From assembly GCA_013815385.1 (NCBI GenBank), contig JACDGL010000002.1, positions 280,970 to 344,969 of the forward strand: a stretch of 64,000 nt of DNA, written 5' to 3'. Shown one piece after another: positions 1 to 8,878 of the stretch. The notes below the pieces were generated by a model. It was not told where the DNA came from and searched no databases. It saw only the letters and a program-made list of their open reading frames with translations. Source of the DNA: Taibaiella sp. (lineage in GTDB: Bacteria; Bacteroidota; Bacteroidia; Chitinophagales; Chitinophagaceae). A program made the translations under genes and the position numbers. The stretch's first letter is position 1. The number at the start of each line of letters is the position of its first letter.

Positions 1-1
1 C

Positions 2-298
2 GTTATCGGTGCATGGACCAATGCCGTTAACTGTGCAGGCTCACCATTTGCTGATAACATAATTGTAGATCCATCCGGAGTTCCCAACCGTATCGTATTC
101 AGGAATTTTGATGGTACCGGCAATTCCGTTTATGCTGATCTGGACTGCACCAATAGTATTATGACCATACCTGCCCAAACAGTAGGTGGACATGCTTATA
201 ACGGCGGCGGCAATTTTAGTGCAACTACTATAGTAATAGGTTTTTCTGATTCGTCAGCCGCAGGTTTTAATACCTGTTTTGATAACCTGGCGAGATAA
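2..298 (+). CDS. C-terminal part of a secreted hypothetical protein (gene cut by window edge)
   Basis: The reading frame is open from the left edge and ends in TAA just before a strong hairpin terminator. The visible 98 residues are rich in Thr, Gly, Asn and Ser and alternate as short beta strands, with motifs such as FRNFDGTGNSVYADLDC and TIPAQTVGG. This pattern is typical of small beta-rich lipoproteins exported by Bacteroidota, whose function is unknown. Three Cys residues (in NCAGS, DLDCTN and NTCFDN) could form a disulphide outside the cytoplasm. The N-terminus, and so any signal peptide or lipobox, lies outside the window. Protein-coding status is fairly sure; function is not assigned. 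Confidence 0.7.
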   Translation, partial: VIGAWTNAVNCAGSPFADNIIVDPSGVPNRIVFRNFDGTGNSVYADLDCTNSIMTIPAQTVGGHAYNGGGNFSATTIVIGFSDSSAAGFNTCFDNLAR

Positions 299-323
299 TC
301 TTTTTTTGGAATAAATAATTACA

Positions 324-356
324 AACGGCCGCTGATAGCGGCCGTTCCTGTTTTTT
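324..356 (+). terminator. Rho-independent terminator
   Basis: A perfect 10-bp inverted repeat, AACGGCCGCT / AGCGGCCGTT with a GAT loop, is followed four bases later by six T. It sits 25 bases after the stop of the left-edge gene and before the next start, so it separates the two transcription units. Confidence 0.85.
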
Positions 357-414
357 AGCTATGCCTGTGATATATTATAAAAATTAGCTAACTTCAATAT
401 ACATCTTTACCTAT

Positions 415-2712
415 ATGAAACCTTCCTCAACCCTTATCATTGCCACAGCAATCACCGCCTCTTTTATTACTGCAAATGCGCAAACACAAGGGCAAGTATA
501 CAGACGAGATACCAGCATTAAGGTATACGATGGCGGTATGCATGAAAAAATGATGGCCTGGTGTGGCGGATTTGACAGCCCGCAGTTTGCAATGGGGGAC
601 CTGAATAAAGACGGGAAGAATGACATGGTGATCTATGAGCGTTATAAAGGTATAAGGACCTTCCTGAATATGGGCGTGGCAGGAAATCCAAAATATGTAT
701 ATGCGCCACAATACGAATTGAATTTTCCAGCTATAGATGGGTTTATGACACTGGTAGACTATAACCATGATGGCATACCTGACCTGGTAAGCGGTGGGGG
801 CAATTTTTTTATCTGGAAGGGCTTTTATAATAGCGCCAACCAATTATCATTTACTTTTTATAAGGGCCTTGAATACAATAATGACTCCTTTAGCTCAGGC
901 AGTAACAATGCTTATGTGTCACCCACAGACATACCTGCCGTAGTGGACGTAGATAATGATGGCGATCTTGATTTTATAGCATTTAATAGCCTGGGGGGCA
1001 ATTTTGTGTATTGGTATAAAAATGTACAGGTAGAGGATACCTTACCAAGTGATTCCATACGGATAAAGCTCAGAGACCAGTGCTGGGGGAAATTTTACCA
1101 AACCGCAAGGCTATATCACCAATTGAATTGGAATTGCAGTAATGCGAATCTGGGCCTGAACGCACGGGAGATGCGGAAGACCCACTCGGGAAATGCCATA
1201 TGCCTGATAGATATGGATGGGGATGGGGACTATGATTACCTGGATGGGAGTGTAGGATACGATAATGTTGCCTACCTGGAAAATGGCAGGATCCCTTATG
1301 GCGTGCATGACCACGACAGCATGGTGTACCAGGATACTACGTGGCTGAAGACAGGGAAAATAATAACCCTGCCTATATGGCCTGCACTTTTTAATGTAAA
1401 TATAGACGGAGACGGCAAAAAGGACCTAATGATTGCTCCTAACAGCGCCGCGGAAAACTATAAATGCACCATATATATGAAGAATACGGGCACTGCCAGT
1501 GTACCCGTATTCACTTATCAGAACGATACCTTCTTTACATCACAAACTATTGATGTGGGAACCAACGCCTACCCCTTTTTCTTTGATTATAATAAAGACG
1601 GAAAGCCGGACTTATTTATTGGCTCCAGGGGATATTATACCAGTGGGGGTACCTATAAAGCACAGATAGCTTATTACCTGAATACCAGCGTACCGGGGGC
1701 ACCGTCGTTTACACTGCAAACAAGCGACTTTATGGGGCTGAGTGCGCACAACTACGCGGGTGCGGCACCGGCTATTGGTGATATAGATAACGACGGGAAG
1801 GCAGATCTGGTAATAGGCCATTATGATGGCACCATGTCTTACTTCACCAATATAGCGGGCTCTGACAGTGTGCAACCGCAGTGGCAACTGGTGCAGGCCA
1901 CACTAAAAGACGCTGCCGGCCATACTGTTTATACAGCCGGCAGTGCCACACCATTTATCTACGACCTTGACAAGGATGGCAAACCTGACCTGCTGAGCGG
2001 GAGCTTTAGCGGGTATGTGTATTATTACCAGAACACCGCAACAACGCCCGGGAACATCAGCCTGAAGTATATTACGAACAAAGTAGGCAATGCGCGGGCA
2101 GATAATGATATATATGGGCCAGGCACCAGCACTGTTTTCATTGGCAAAATAGACAACTCCAATGTTGACTATATGATGCTGGGCAGCTCATCGGGTATGC
2201 TATACCGCTATGATGGCTTTCAGAGTGGCAACACTACAGTACCCTATACACGCTTAGACAGCAATTATTCCTATATAGATACAGCGTATGCCCTATTGAA
2301 CCGGCATGGCAATTATTATGGTCTGCAGTCTGCGCCTGCTATAGCAGATGTAGATGGTGATGGCAAATATGAAATGGTGGTAGGGTTAACATATGGGGGG
2401 CTGATGCTGTACAAGCAGGATACAAATGTATATGTATCGGCGTGCAGCTGCACGCCTGTAAGCAGTGATGCCCATGTATATCCTAATCCCGCAACCAATA
2501 CGCTGAATATAGAATGGACTGCATCCTTTGGCACAGATGCGGTGCATATAAGCCTTATATCAGTAACCGGGCAAAGGGTCCTAGAAAAAACAGTGAGCGC
2601 CCAAATGCTGCATGCACAATTAAATACTATGGGGCTGAATGCAGGTGTGTATTACTGCATCATACAATCAGGGAGTGGCAGGAAAGCTGTACCCGTGACC
2701 ATACTTAGATAA
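415..2712 (+). CDS. Secreted VCBS/FG-GAP repeat protein with T9SS type A sorting domain
   Basis: A 765-residue exported protein. Residues 1-22 form a signal peptide ending in ANAQ. The body carries about nine calcium-binding-like repeats of the form DxDxDGxxD (for example DLNKDGKNDMVI, DVDNDGDLDFIA, DLDKDGKPDLLSG, DVDGDGKYEMVVG), the signature of VCBS/FG-GAP beta-propeller blades. The last ~79 residues, starting at HVYPNPATNTLN, are a T9SS type A sorting domain, so the protein is expected to be carried across the outer membrane by the type IX system and anchored or released. Ligand and function are unknown; integrin-like propellers often bind polysaccharide or protein. It converges with the next gene, with only 15 bases between the stop codons. 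Confidence 0.85.
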   Translation: MKPSSTLIIATAITASFITANAQTQGQVYRRDTSIKVYDGGMHEKMMAWCGGFDSPQFAMGDLNKDGKNDMVIYERYKGIRTFLNMGVAGNPKYVYAPQYELNFPAIDGFMTLVDYNHDGIPDLVSGGGNFFIWKGFYNSANQLSFTFYKGLEYNNDSFSSGSNNAYVSPTDIPAVVDVDNDGDLDFIAFNSLGGNFVYWYKNVQVEDTLPSDSIRIKLRDQCWGKFYQTARLYHQLNWNCSNANLGLNAREMRKTHSGNAICLIDMDGDGDYDYLDGSVGYDNVAYLENGRIPYGVHDHDSMVYQDTTWLKTGKIITLPIWPALFNVNIDGDGKKDLMIAPNSAAENYKCTIYMKNTGTASVPVFTYQNDTFFTSQTIDVGTNAYPFFFDYNKDGKPDLFIGSRGYYTSGGTYKAQIAYYLNTSVPGAPSFTLQTSDFMGLSAHNYAGAAPAIGDIDNDGKADLVIGHYDGTMSYFTNIAGSDSVQPQWQLVQATLKDAAGHTVYTAGSATPFIYDLDKDGKPDLLSGSFSGYVYYYQNTATTPGNISLKYITNKVGNARADNDIYGPGTSTVFIGKIDNSNVDYMMLGSSSGMLYRYDGFQSGNTTVPYTRLDSNYSYIDTAYALLNRHGNYYGLQSAPAIADVDGDGKYEMVVGLTYGGLMLYKQDTNVYVSACSCTPVSSDAHVYPNPATNTLNIEWTASFGTDAVHISLISVTGQRVLEKTVSAQMLHAQLNTMGLNAGVYYCIIQSGSGRKAVPVTILR

Positions 2713-2727
2713 TAATATTATTGTTAT

Positions 2728-4365
2728 TTATATTTTAATAAACTGCCTATATTGCCTTTTAAAATTTTTATCTATTACGGAAAGATAATATATACCCGGT
2801 AGTAATAAACTTATATCTATTACGTTATTACTATCACTTACTAACTTATTTATAAGCAACTTACCATTCACATCAGTTACGTTCAGTATTTTGTTACCTG
2901 CTGTTACAAATTTCACAGATATAATATCGTGAGCCGGATTAGGATAAATTGTGAAAAGGCTATTATTAGTTTCTAAATTTGTTGTTCCCAATACAGGATT
3001 ATAAAGGCGACTTATAAATACATTTGAATACATATACGCAGGGGTAAACAGAGATAATCCTCCAAATTTTAAAGTATCCGTAAATGATCCCGAGATAGCA
3101 ATGTTACCCCCGTTTTTATCAACTGATAATGCAGTAACAGCACTGAAATAAAGGCTTGAAGGATTTATTATCCATATAGCATTCCCAGTAAGTTTATCAA
3201 ATTTTCCTATAAATGACCCGCCAGAATCACTTTTAGGAACAACTATACCCCCTACGTTTGCAGATAAATTATGTGTTACAGAAAGATATGGATAGCCATT
3301 AGCGTCAATGTCCAATGCATCTGCATCTTCCCCATCGGCAAATACATAATCATAATACCATAATCTGGTACCCGTAGTATTGTATCCCGAGAAAAAATAT
3401 TTAGTTGTAGGAAATCCTGCTACCATAGCGCCATCCAAATAACCACTGGCAAAAACGTAACCCTTTTTATCTGCTACTACATGCCATGTATTGTCATAAG
3501 CATAATCGCTAGGGCTTCCTATAGCATTTGCCCATAACATATTACCAGCCGTATCCAATTTGGCTACCCAGCCATTCTTTATATTAGTCAAAGGGGTACC
3601 AAGTACCGTAGAGCCCCATACAAATCTGCTTGCAAAAAACCCACCTGTATAAATGTTCCCATTTTCATCACTTGCAATTGTACTACCGGAACATGTACAT
3701 GTATCCGGGCGTTTAAGCCATTTTATATTACCATCGCTCCCATATTTAGCAATAAACACACTTACATTACTAGCCACAGGCAATGTTATACTTTTCCCAG
3801 ATAGGACGAGTGTATCATCGAAATAACCTGTAAGAAGTATGTTACTGTTAATATCAAGCGTAAGACCGGTAATATCTATATTATAAGCAGGCCCAGAAGT
3901 ATTACTACTAGTATGCCATATTACCGAACCACCTGATGTATATTTAATAAGAAAAATACATGCTGTTTTAGTAGGATTAGCAATGTAATCTGTAGCATTA
4001 ATATAAAGGGTATCAGCAATAGACGTTCCTGCTACATAAATATTATCATCCTTATCGACACTTATTGATTTTATGAAGGCTGCTTTATTAGATATCTTCA
4101 GATCATTTATCCACACCAGTCTTCCTGAAGAATCATATTTCATCAAATAAAGGTCCGGTATTAAACCATGGTGAGTAAGAAAAGTTGAACCAATATGGAT
4201 ATTATCTGTAGTAGTTATTGTGTGTAGGATATTATGATGATTATCTGTAGCTATAGGCGAAGGGGAATATATTGTTTGTGTTGTATCTAATATTGTTTTA
4301 GCCCATTGAAGAGACTGGGACATTGCTGACATGGAAAGGAAAAGGAAACAAGAAACAAGAAACAA
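2728..4365 (-). CDS. Secreted beta-propeller (SBBP-like) protein with T9SS type A sorting domain; signal peptide interrupted by a 7-bp repeat
   Basis: The long frame encodes about 545 residues of SBBP-type propeller blades (repeated patterns such as IYVAGTS, ILLTGYFDD, IYTGGFFAS, VFASGYLDG) and ends in a T9SS type A domain beginning near IYPNPAHDII. The frame as it stands can only start at a TTG lying inside a heptanucleotide repeat (4345-4372), giving an N-terminus without a positive charge. The natural-looking ATGs at 4378 and 4393 are in another frame and run into a stop after about 25 codons. With one repeat unit fewer, the ATG at 4378 joins this frame and gives MKLFLVSCFLFLSMSAMSQ, a textbook signal peptide. 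The gene is also visibly more AT-rich than its neighbours. Function is unknown; the phase-variable state is inferred. Confidence 0.8.
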   Translation of the reverse strand: MFLVSCFLFLSMSAMSQSLQWAKTILDTTQTIYSPSPIATDNHHNILHTITTTDNIHIGSTFLTHHGLIPDLYLMKYDSSGRLVWINDLKISNKAAFIKSISVDKDDNIYVAGTSIADTLYINATDYIANPTKTACIFLIKYTSGGSVIWHTSSNTSGPAYNIDITGLTLDINSNILLTGYFDDTLVLSGKSITLPVASNVSVFIAKYGSDGNIKWLKRPDTCTCSGSTIASDENGNIYTGGFFASRFVWGSTVLGTPLTNIKNGWVAKLDTAGNMLWANAIGSPSDYAYDNTWHVVADKKGYVFASGYLDGAMVAGFPTTKYFFSGYNTTGTRLWYYDYVFADGEDADALDIDANGYPYLSVTHNLSANVGGIVVPKSDSGGSFIGKFDKLTGNAIWIINPSSLYFSAVTALSVDKNGGNIAISGSFTDTLKFGGLSLFTPAYMYSNVFISRLYNPVLGTTNLETNNSLFTIYPNPAHDIISVKFVTAGNKILNVTDVNGKLLINKLVSDSNNVIDISLLLPGIYYLSVIDKNFKRQYRQFIKI

Positions 4366-4372
4366 GAAACAA
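4345..4372 (-). repeat. Heptanucleotide tandem repeat, four perfect copies of TTGTTTC (minus strand)
   Basis: On the plus strand the unit is GAAACAA, repeated exactly four times (28 bp). It lies two codons after the ATG at 4378 of the minus-strand T9SS cargo gene. Seven is not a multiple of three, so gain or loss of one unit changes the reading frame. Four units put the ATG out of frame; three units put it in frame. Confidence 0.95.
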
Positions 4373-4446
4373 TTTCATAGAAAATAATTTCATAAATGGC
4401 AATTTGAGTGCTAATATAAATATAGTATTACCAATTATAAAAGAGT

Positions 4447-5112
4447 CTATTTAGCCTCTTCCTGGTGCTTAAGGACCTTTGCTTCTACATAGAAGATGAT
4501 CTCTTCAGCTATATTCTTAGACTGGTCGCCCACACGCTCCAGCTTACGGATAATGGATAGTATATAAAGCGCCTCTCCTATTACGTTCATATCCTGCTTC
4601 ACCAAAGCAGCTATGTTTGCATTGGCGTCCCTGTTAATATTGTCCAGTACCTCATCGCGCTTGAAGATGCTGCGCGCAAGGTTGGTATCTTCATTCTCGA
4701 AAGCTACCCGTGTATCCATTAGTATGTTCACGGCATCCTGGTACATACGGAGCACCTGTGTTGTTTCCAGAAGAATGGTATCAAAGTTGGCAGCTGATTC
4801 TATTACATATTTTGCTATCCCCTCGGCTATATCGCCGATACGCTCCAGGTTGTTATTGATCTTAAGGACAGCGAGCAGGAAACGGAGATCTACAGCTACG
4901 GGGCAATAGAGCGCGAATATATTTTCGCAATCGCGGTCTATCTTCAGCTCATAGGCATTCACCCGCTTCTCTTTCATTATTACCTCGCGCGCCAGGTCTT
5001 TATCGTAGAGCAGCATTGATTGTTTGGCCTTGTTAAGCTGGCTCTGGACGAGTATCCACATGTTTACAACCTCTGTCTTAAGGGCTGCAATTTCATTTTC
5101 CAACTGTGTCAT
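4447..5112 (-). CDS. phoU: Phosphate-transport regulatory protein PhoU
   Basis: 221 residues, the normal size for PhoU, entirely helical and made of two repeated three-helix bundles. Each bundle carries a metal-binding-type E/DxxxD region: RIGDIAEGIAKYV near residue 90 and RVGDQSKNIAEEI near 195. PhoU damps the Pst transporter and keeps the PhoR kinase quiet when phosphate is plentiful. It is the last gene of the minus-strand porin-pstSCAB-phoU operon, 26 bases after pstB. No phoR or phoB homologue is present in the window. Identification rests on fold pattern, length and operon position, and is secure. Confidence 0.95.
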   Translation of the reverse strand: MTQLENEIAALKTEVVNMWILVQSQLNKAKQSMLLYDKDLAREVIMKEKRVNAYELKIDRDCENIFALYCPVAVDLRFLLAVLKINNNLERIGDIAEGIAKYVIESAANFDTILLETTQVLRMYQDAVNILMDTRVAFENEDTNLARSIFKRDEVLDNINRDANANIAALVKQDMNVIGEALYILSIIRKLERVGDQSKNIAEEIIFYVEAKVLKHQEEAK

Positions 5113-5134
5113 AGTGGTAAATTAATTAAAATAA

Positions 5135-5152
5135 GCCGTTAACTGAAACGGC
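5135..5152 (-). promoter_or_regulatory. Small hairpin between pstB and phoU (possible attenuator)
   Basis: On the minus strand GCCGTT pairs with AACGGC around a six-base loop, overlapping the pstB stop codon and followed by TTATTTT. The stem is only 6 bp, so full termination is unlikely. A partial attenuator or mRNA 3'-end stabiliser that lowers phoU relative to the transporter genes is possible. Confidence 0.25.
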
Positions 5153-5897
5153 CTGTTATATAATTCTGTGTGCGTGTATCCTTAGGATTAGTAAACATCT
5201 TCTTGGTATCATCATACTCCACCAGCTCGCCCAGGTAAAAGAACGCAGTGCGGTCGCTGACGCGGGCCGCCTGCTGCATATTGTGTGTAACAATAATAAG
5301 CGTGTAGTTCTTTTTAAGATCGTGCAGCAAAGCTTCAATGCTGGAGGTAGATATAGGATCGAGGGCAGAAGTGGGCTCATCGAGCAGCAATACTTCCGGT
5401 TCCATAGCTATGGCACGTGCTATGCAGAGGCGCTGCTGTTGACCACCGGATAAGAAATTGCCTTTTTTATGCAGCGCATCCTTCACCTCGTTCCAAAGTG
5501 CTGACTTAGTGAGGGAGTGCTCTACTATGCGGTCTTTCTCCTCCTTTGGCAGCTTTATTCCATTCAGCTTGTAGCCTGCAATAACATTGTCGTATATGCT
5601 AAGGTTAGGAAAAGGGTTGGGCCGCTGGAACACCATACCTATCTTAAGCCTTACAAAGATGGGGTGCATATCATACACATTCTCATTGTGCAGCATTATA
5701 GTGCCATTTGCTGTAGCGCCGGGTATCAGCTCGTGCATCCGGTTTATGCAACGCAGGAAAGTGGTCTTACCGCAGCCGGAAGGACCCATTACGGCAACTA
5801 CATTGTTTTGCGGTATATCTATGTTTACATCCTTCACCACATGGTTAGTGCCGAAATAGGCATTAAACCCTTTAGTGCTTACAATTGTACTTTCCAT
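5139..5897 (-). CDS. pstB: Phosphate ABC transporter ATP-binding protein PstB
   Basis: 252 residues with a complete nucleotide-binding domain: Walker [13 protein letters not shown] near residue 38, a Q-loop at VFQRPNPFP, the ABC signature [14 protein letters not shown] and Walker [15 protein letters not shown] followed by the H-loop VTHNMQQA. This set, in particular [10 protein letters not shown] and the LCIARA ending of the signature, is diagnostic of PstB. It powers phosphate import through PstC and PstA at the inner membrane. Its start overlaps the end of pstA by 19 bases, which indicates translational coupling. Confidence 0.97.
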   Translation of the reverse strand: MESTIVSTKGFNAYFGTNHVVKDVNIDIPQNNVVAVMGPSGCGKTTFLRCINRMHELIPGATANGTIMLHNENVYDMHPIFVRLKIGMVFQRPNPFPNLSIYDNVIAGYKLNGIKLPKEEKDRIVEHSLTKSALWNEVKDALHKKGNFLSGGQQQRLCIARAIAMEPEVLLLDEPTSALDPISTSSIEALLHDLKKNYTLIIVTHNMQQAARVSDRTAFFYLGELVEYDDTKKMFTNPKDTRTQNYITGRFS

Positions 5898-6724
5898 TTT
5901 CGTGTAGTGATCTTAGTAATAATATTAAGGAGTAATACCCATGCAAGCAACACCAGCGATGCGCCCCATGCCAGATCGTGCCAGTCGTTATACGGACTGG
6001 TAGCATAGTTGAAAATGAGAAGCGGAAGCGTTTGCATAGGTTTTGTAATGCTTACTGACAGGTAAGGGTTGCCAAATGCGGTAAAAAGCAACGGCGCTGT
6101 TTCGCCAGCTATACGGGCTACAGATAACATAACACCTGACAGGATGCCACTGATGCCGCAGGGGACAATCACTTTTAATATAACCCTGTGGAAAGGCATA
6201 CCTAGTGCGAATGCTGCTTCCTTAAGTGAATCAGGCAATAATTTCAACGTTTCTTCGGTAGAGCGAATGACTATAGGCAGCATCATAATAGATAATGCTA
6301 TACTACCCGATAAAGCAGAGAAACTGCCAAATGGCTTCACCAGCCAGAAATAGGCTATGATACCAATAACTATAGAGGGCACTCCCTGCAGCACATCTAC
6401 ACATAGGCCGCACCAATAAGCGAGCTTTGTAGTCTTGTTCTCGCTGAGGTAGATACCACACAATATACCAACAGGGATAGCAATGAGTGAGGCAACAGAT
6501 ATAACAATAACACTGCCCAGCAATGCGTTAGCGATGCCACCGCCGGGTTCGCCCACGGGTTTGGGTACGTTGGTGAAAAAATGCCAGTTGATCTTAGTGA
6601 TTCCTTCTTTGAATATATAGGCCAGGATGGCTATCAGCGGCACAACACAAGCACAGGCAAGAACGATCGTCAATGCCTGAAACCCCCTGCTTTTACCGAT
6701 CCTGTATTTAATATGGGCGTTCAT
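5879..6724 (-). CDS. pstA: Phosphate ABC transporter permease PstA
   Basis: 281 residues with six predicted membrane helices and a BPD-type permease domain; the EAA loop that docks onto PstB is visible as [20 protein letters not shown] near residue 188. The phrase [15 protein letters not shown] near residue 60 is typical of PstA. It forms the phosphate channel together with PstC. Only two bases separate its ATG from the pstC stop, and its 3' end overlaps pstB. Confidence 0.95.
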   Translation of the reverse strand: MNAHIKYRIGKSRGFQALTIVLACACVVPLIAILAYIFKEGITKINWHFFTNVPKPVGEPGGGIANALLGSVIVISVASLIAIPVGILCGIYLSENKTTKLAYWCGLCVDVLQGVPSIVIGIIAYFWLVKPFGSFSALSGSIALSIMMLPIVIRSTEETLKLLPDSLKEAAFALGMPFHRVILKVIVPCGISGILSGVMLSVARIAGETAPLLFTAFGNPYLSVSITKPMQTLPLLIFNYATSPYNDWHDLAWGASLVLLAWVLLLNIITKITTRKWKVQL

Positions 6725-6726
6725 AG

Positions 6727-7716
6727 CTAAACGGTCGTATATCTTTTAATAATTCTTTTGCCAATCATATTGATAACCACTGTTACCAAAAACAGCACCA
6801 GGCCAAGCTCTATTAATGCAGAGAGATACACCGGATGGTCGGCCTCAGTAAATTCGTTGGCTATAACGCTGGCCATAGTATTGCCTGGCGAGAAAATGTT
6901 TTTTGGTATCAGGCTGGTATTGCCTATCACCATGGTAACTGCCATTGTTTCGCCTAATGCCCTGCCCAAAGATAGGAGGATGCCCGCAAAAAGGCCCGAC
7001 TTTGTATACGGTAATATTACACTCCTTATCACCTCCCAGCGTGTAGCCCCTAATGCAGATGCTGCCTCCTTTAACTGAGAAGGAACCATCTGTATCATTG
7101 CCCTACCGAGTGAAGCGGCATAAGGTATTATCATCACAGACAAAATCAATGAGGCTGAAAAAATGCCTATACCCACCGGCTGTACCCCAACCTTTGTTTC
7201 AAAGCTGCGTACTATGGGCACTAAAACTGCCAGCCCCCAAAAGCCATATATAACAGAAGGGACGGCAGCTATCAATTCAACTGTATTCTTTAATAGATTG
7301 GATAGCCAGCCTTTAGGGTAATATTCGCCAAGGACTATAGCGACTGCAAAAGAAAAGGGTACTGAAATTGCAAGCGCGAGAAAAGAAGTGAGCAGCGTAC
7401 CTAATAAAAATGGATAGGCACCATATATATCCCTTACCGGATCCCATACCTTGCCCCACAAATAACCAATGCCTAAGCTTTTTATAGAAGGTACCGATTC
7501 TACAATAAGCGTAAGCATAATACCCAGTACCAGAAGTACCATGGCAACACCCATGAATATCAGTGTTCGCCTGAAGATTTTTTCCGTTCGTATCTGCCGA
7601 TAGGAGTGTTTAATTCTCTTGCTCGTTCTCACAATATCTGAGGTCTTTATAGAATTAATTACCCGCAGAACTGAGTTTCTGCGGGTAACAACACTATTAT
7701 CTAAAGATGTTTTCAT
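6727..7716 (-). CDS. pstC: Phosphate ABC transporter permease PstC
   Basis: 329 residues. A cytoplasmic N-terminal extension of about 50 residues rich in Arg and Lys precedes six membrane helices; the EAA docking loop reads EAASALGATRWEVIRSVILP near residue 220. ELIAAVPSVIYGFWGLAVLVP is a typical PstC stretch. It is the partner permease of PstA. It lies 19 bases after pstS. The extension makes it slightly longer than many PstC proteins, and the extension's role is unknown. Confidence 0.95.
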   Translation of the reverse strand: MKTSLDNSVVTRRNSVLRVINSIKTSDIVRTSKRIKHSYRQIRTEKIFRRTLIFMGVAMVLLVLGIMLTLIVESVPSIKSLGIGYLWGKVWDPVRDIYGAYPFLLGTLLTSFLALAISVPFSFAVAIVLGEYYPKGWLSNLLKNTVELIAAVPSVIYGFWGLAVLVPIVRSFETKVGVQPVGIGIFSASLILSVMIIPYAASLGRAMIQMVPSQLKEAASALGATRWEVIRSVILPYTKSGLFAGILLSLGRALGETMAVTMVIGNTSLIPKNIFSPGNTMASVIANEFTEADHPVYLSALIELGLVLFLVTVVINMIGKRIIKRYTTV

Positions 7717-7735
7717 TCAATCATAGTATTCTCGA

Positions 7736-8842
7736 TTACTGAAGTATCGGCTTACCATCGTAGGTAGCTGACTTCAATATAGCTTCGCCAACAGAAACAG
7801 CGGCAGGAGAAAGCGGCGCATAATTCAGCGCGCTGCTATACTGCTGTCCTTCGTGCGTAGCCCACCATATCAGCTTTACCATTTTAGAAGCACGATCCAT
7901 AGAGCGGTTATTGTATTTCTGCTCTTTGTAGATCAGCACCCATGAGAATCCTGATATAGGATAACCATCGGCAGCATCTGTATTTGTCAAAGATACTTTA
8001 CCATCGGCTGGTATCTGTATGTCGGCAGCAGCAGTAACGCTGGCTATACTTGGGGTAATGAATTTGCCGGATTTATTCTGAACTTTAGCGAATGCCATGT
8101 TATTCTGCATAGCATAAGCAAGCTCTATATAACCAATAGTACCGGGTGTCTGCTTGATGCTACCAGCAACGCCTTCGTTACCTTTGCCACCAAGACCCAC
8201 AGGCCAATTGATCGAAGAACCCTTACCTACTTTAGTGCTCCACTCTTCGCTCACCTTAGAAAGGTAAGTAGTGAAGATATTGGTAGTACCGCTACCGTCA
8301 GACCGGTGAGCGATGATGATACCAGTAGCTGGAAGCTTAACGCCTTTGTTGATAGCTGCTATTTTAGCATCATTCCACTTAGTGATCTTGCCCAGGAATA
8401 TATCGGCAAGTACTGATGGAGTGAGCATCAGTGTATCTTTCATTTCAGGCAGGTTATAACCTATAACCACAGCACCCGCAGTAACCGGAATGTGCACAAC
8501 AGGAGCAGATAATGCTGAATCCTGTTTGCCATTCAATGGCGCATCTGATGCACCAAAGTCAACGGTTTTATTTGTTAACTGCAGAATACCACCGCCTGAA
8601 CCTATAGACTGATAATTTACCTTCAGACCATTGGTCTTGTTGTACTCAGAGAACATTTTTGAGAACAGTGGGTTGTCGAATGAGCTACCCGCGCCCAGAA
8701 TTGTGTTATCATCGCTATTGGTAGTAGCTGATGTACTGTCTGTAGTAGAAGTAGAGCTAGATCCATTGCAGCTAACCAGAGCCATACTGCTGCTGATAGC
8801 TATTGCAAGACCTGCTACTGCTAAACCTTTAAATACTTTCAT
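7736..8842 (-). CDS. pstS: Phosphate-binding lipoprotein PstS
   Basis: 368 residues. The N-terminus has a lipoprotein signal (hydrophobic stretch then ALVSC, so Cys at about residue 25), followed by a Ser/Thr-rich linker and a periplasmic substrate-binding fold. Phosphate-contact motifs are visible: LGAGSSFDNPLFSKMF near residue 50 and RSDGSGTTNIFTTYLS near 181. It captures phosphate after passage through the outer membrane and delivers it to PstCA. It lies 36 bases after the porin gene, so the porin and the transporter are probably transcribed together. Confidence 0.95.
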   Translation of the reverse strand: MKVFKGLAVAGLAIAISSSMALVSCNGSSSTSTTDSTSATTNSDDNTILGAGSSFDNPLFSKMFSEYNKTNGLKVNYQSIGSGGGILQLTNKTVDFGASDAPLNGKQDSALSAPVVHIPVTAGAVVIGYNLPEMKDTLMLTPSVLADIFLGKITKWNDAKIAAINKGVKLPATGIIIAHRSDGSGTTNIFTTYLSKVSEEWSTKVGKGSSINWPVGLGGKGNEGVAGSIKQTPGTIGYIELAYAMQNNMAFAKVQNKSGKFITPSIASVTAAADIQIPADGKVSLTNTDAADGYPISGFSWVLIYKEQKYNNRSMDRASKMVKLIWWATHEGQQYSSALNYAPLSPAAVSVGEAILKSATYDGKPILQ

Positions 8843-8878
8843 AACTATTATATTTTTTTAGTTTTTTTTATCAGATTA

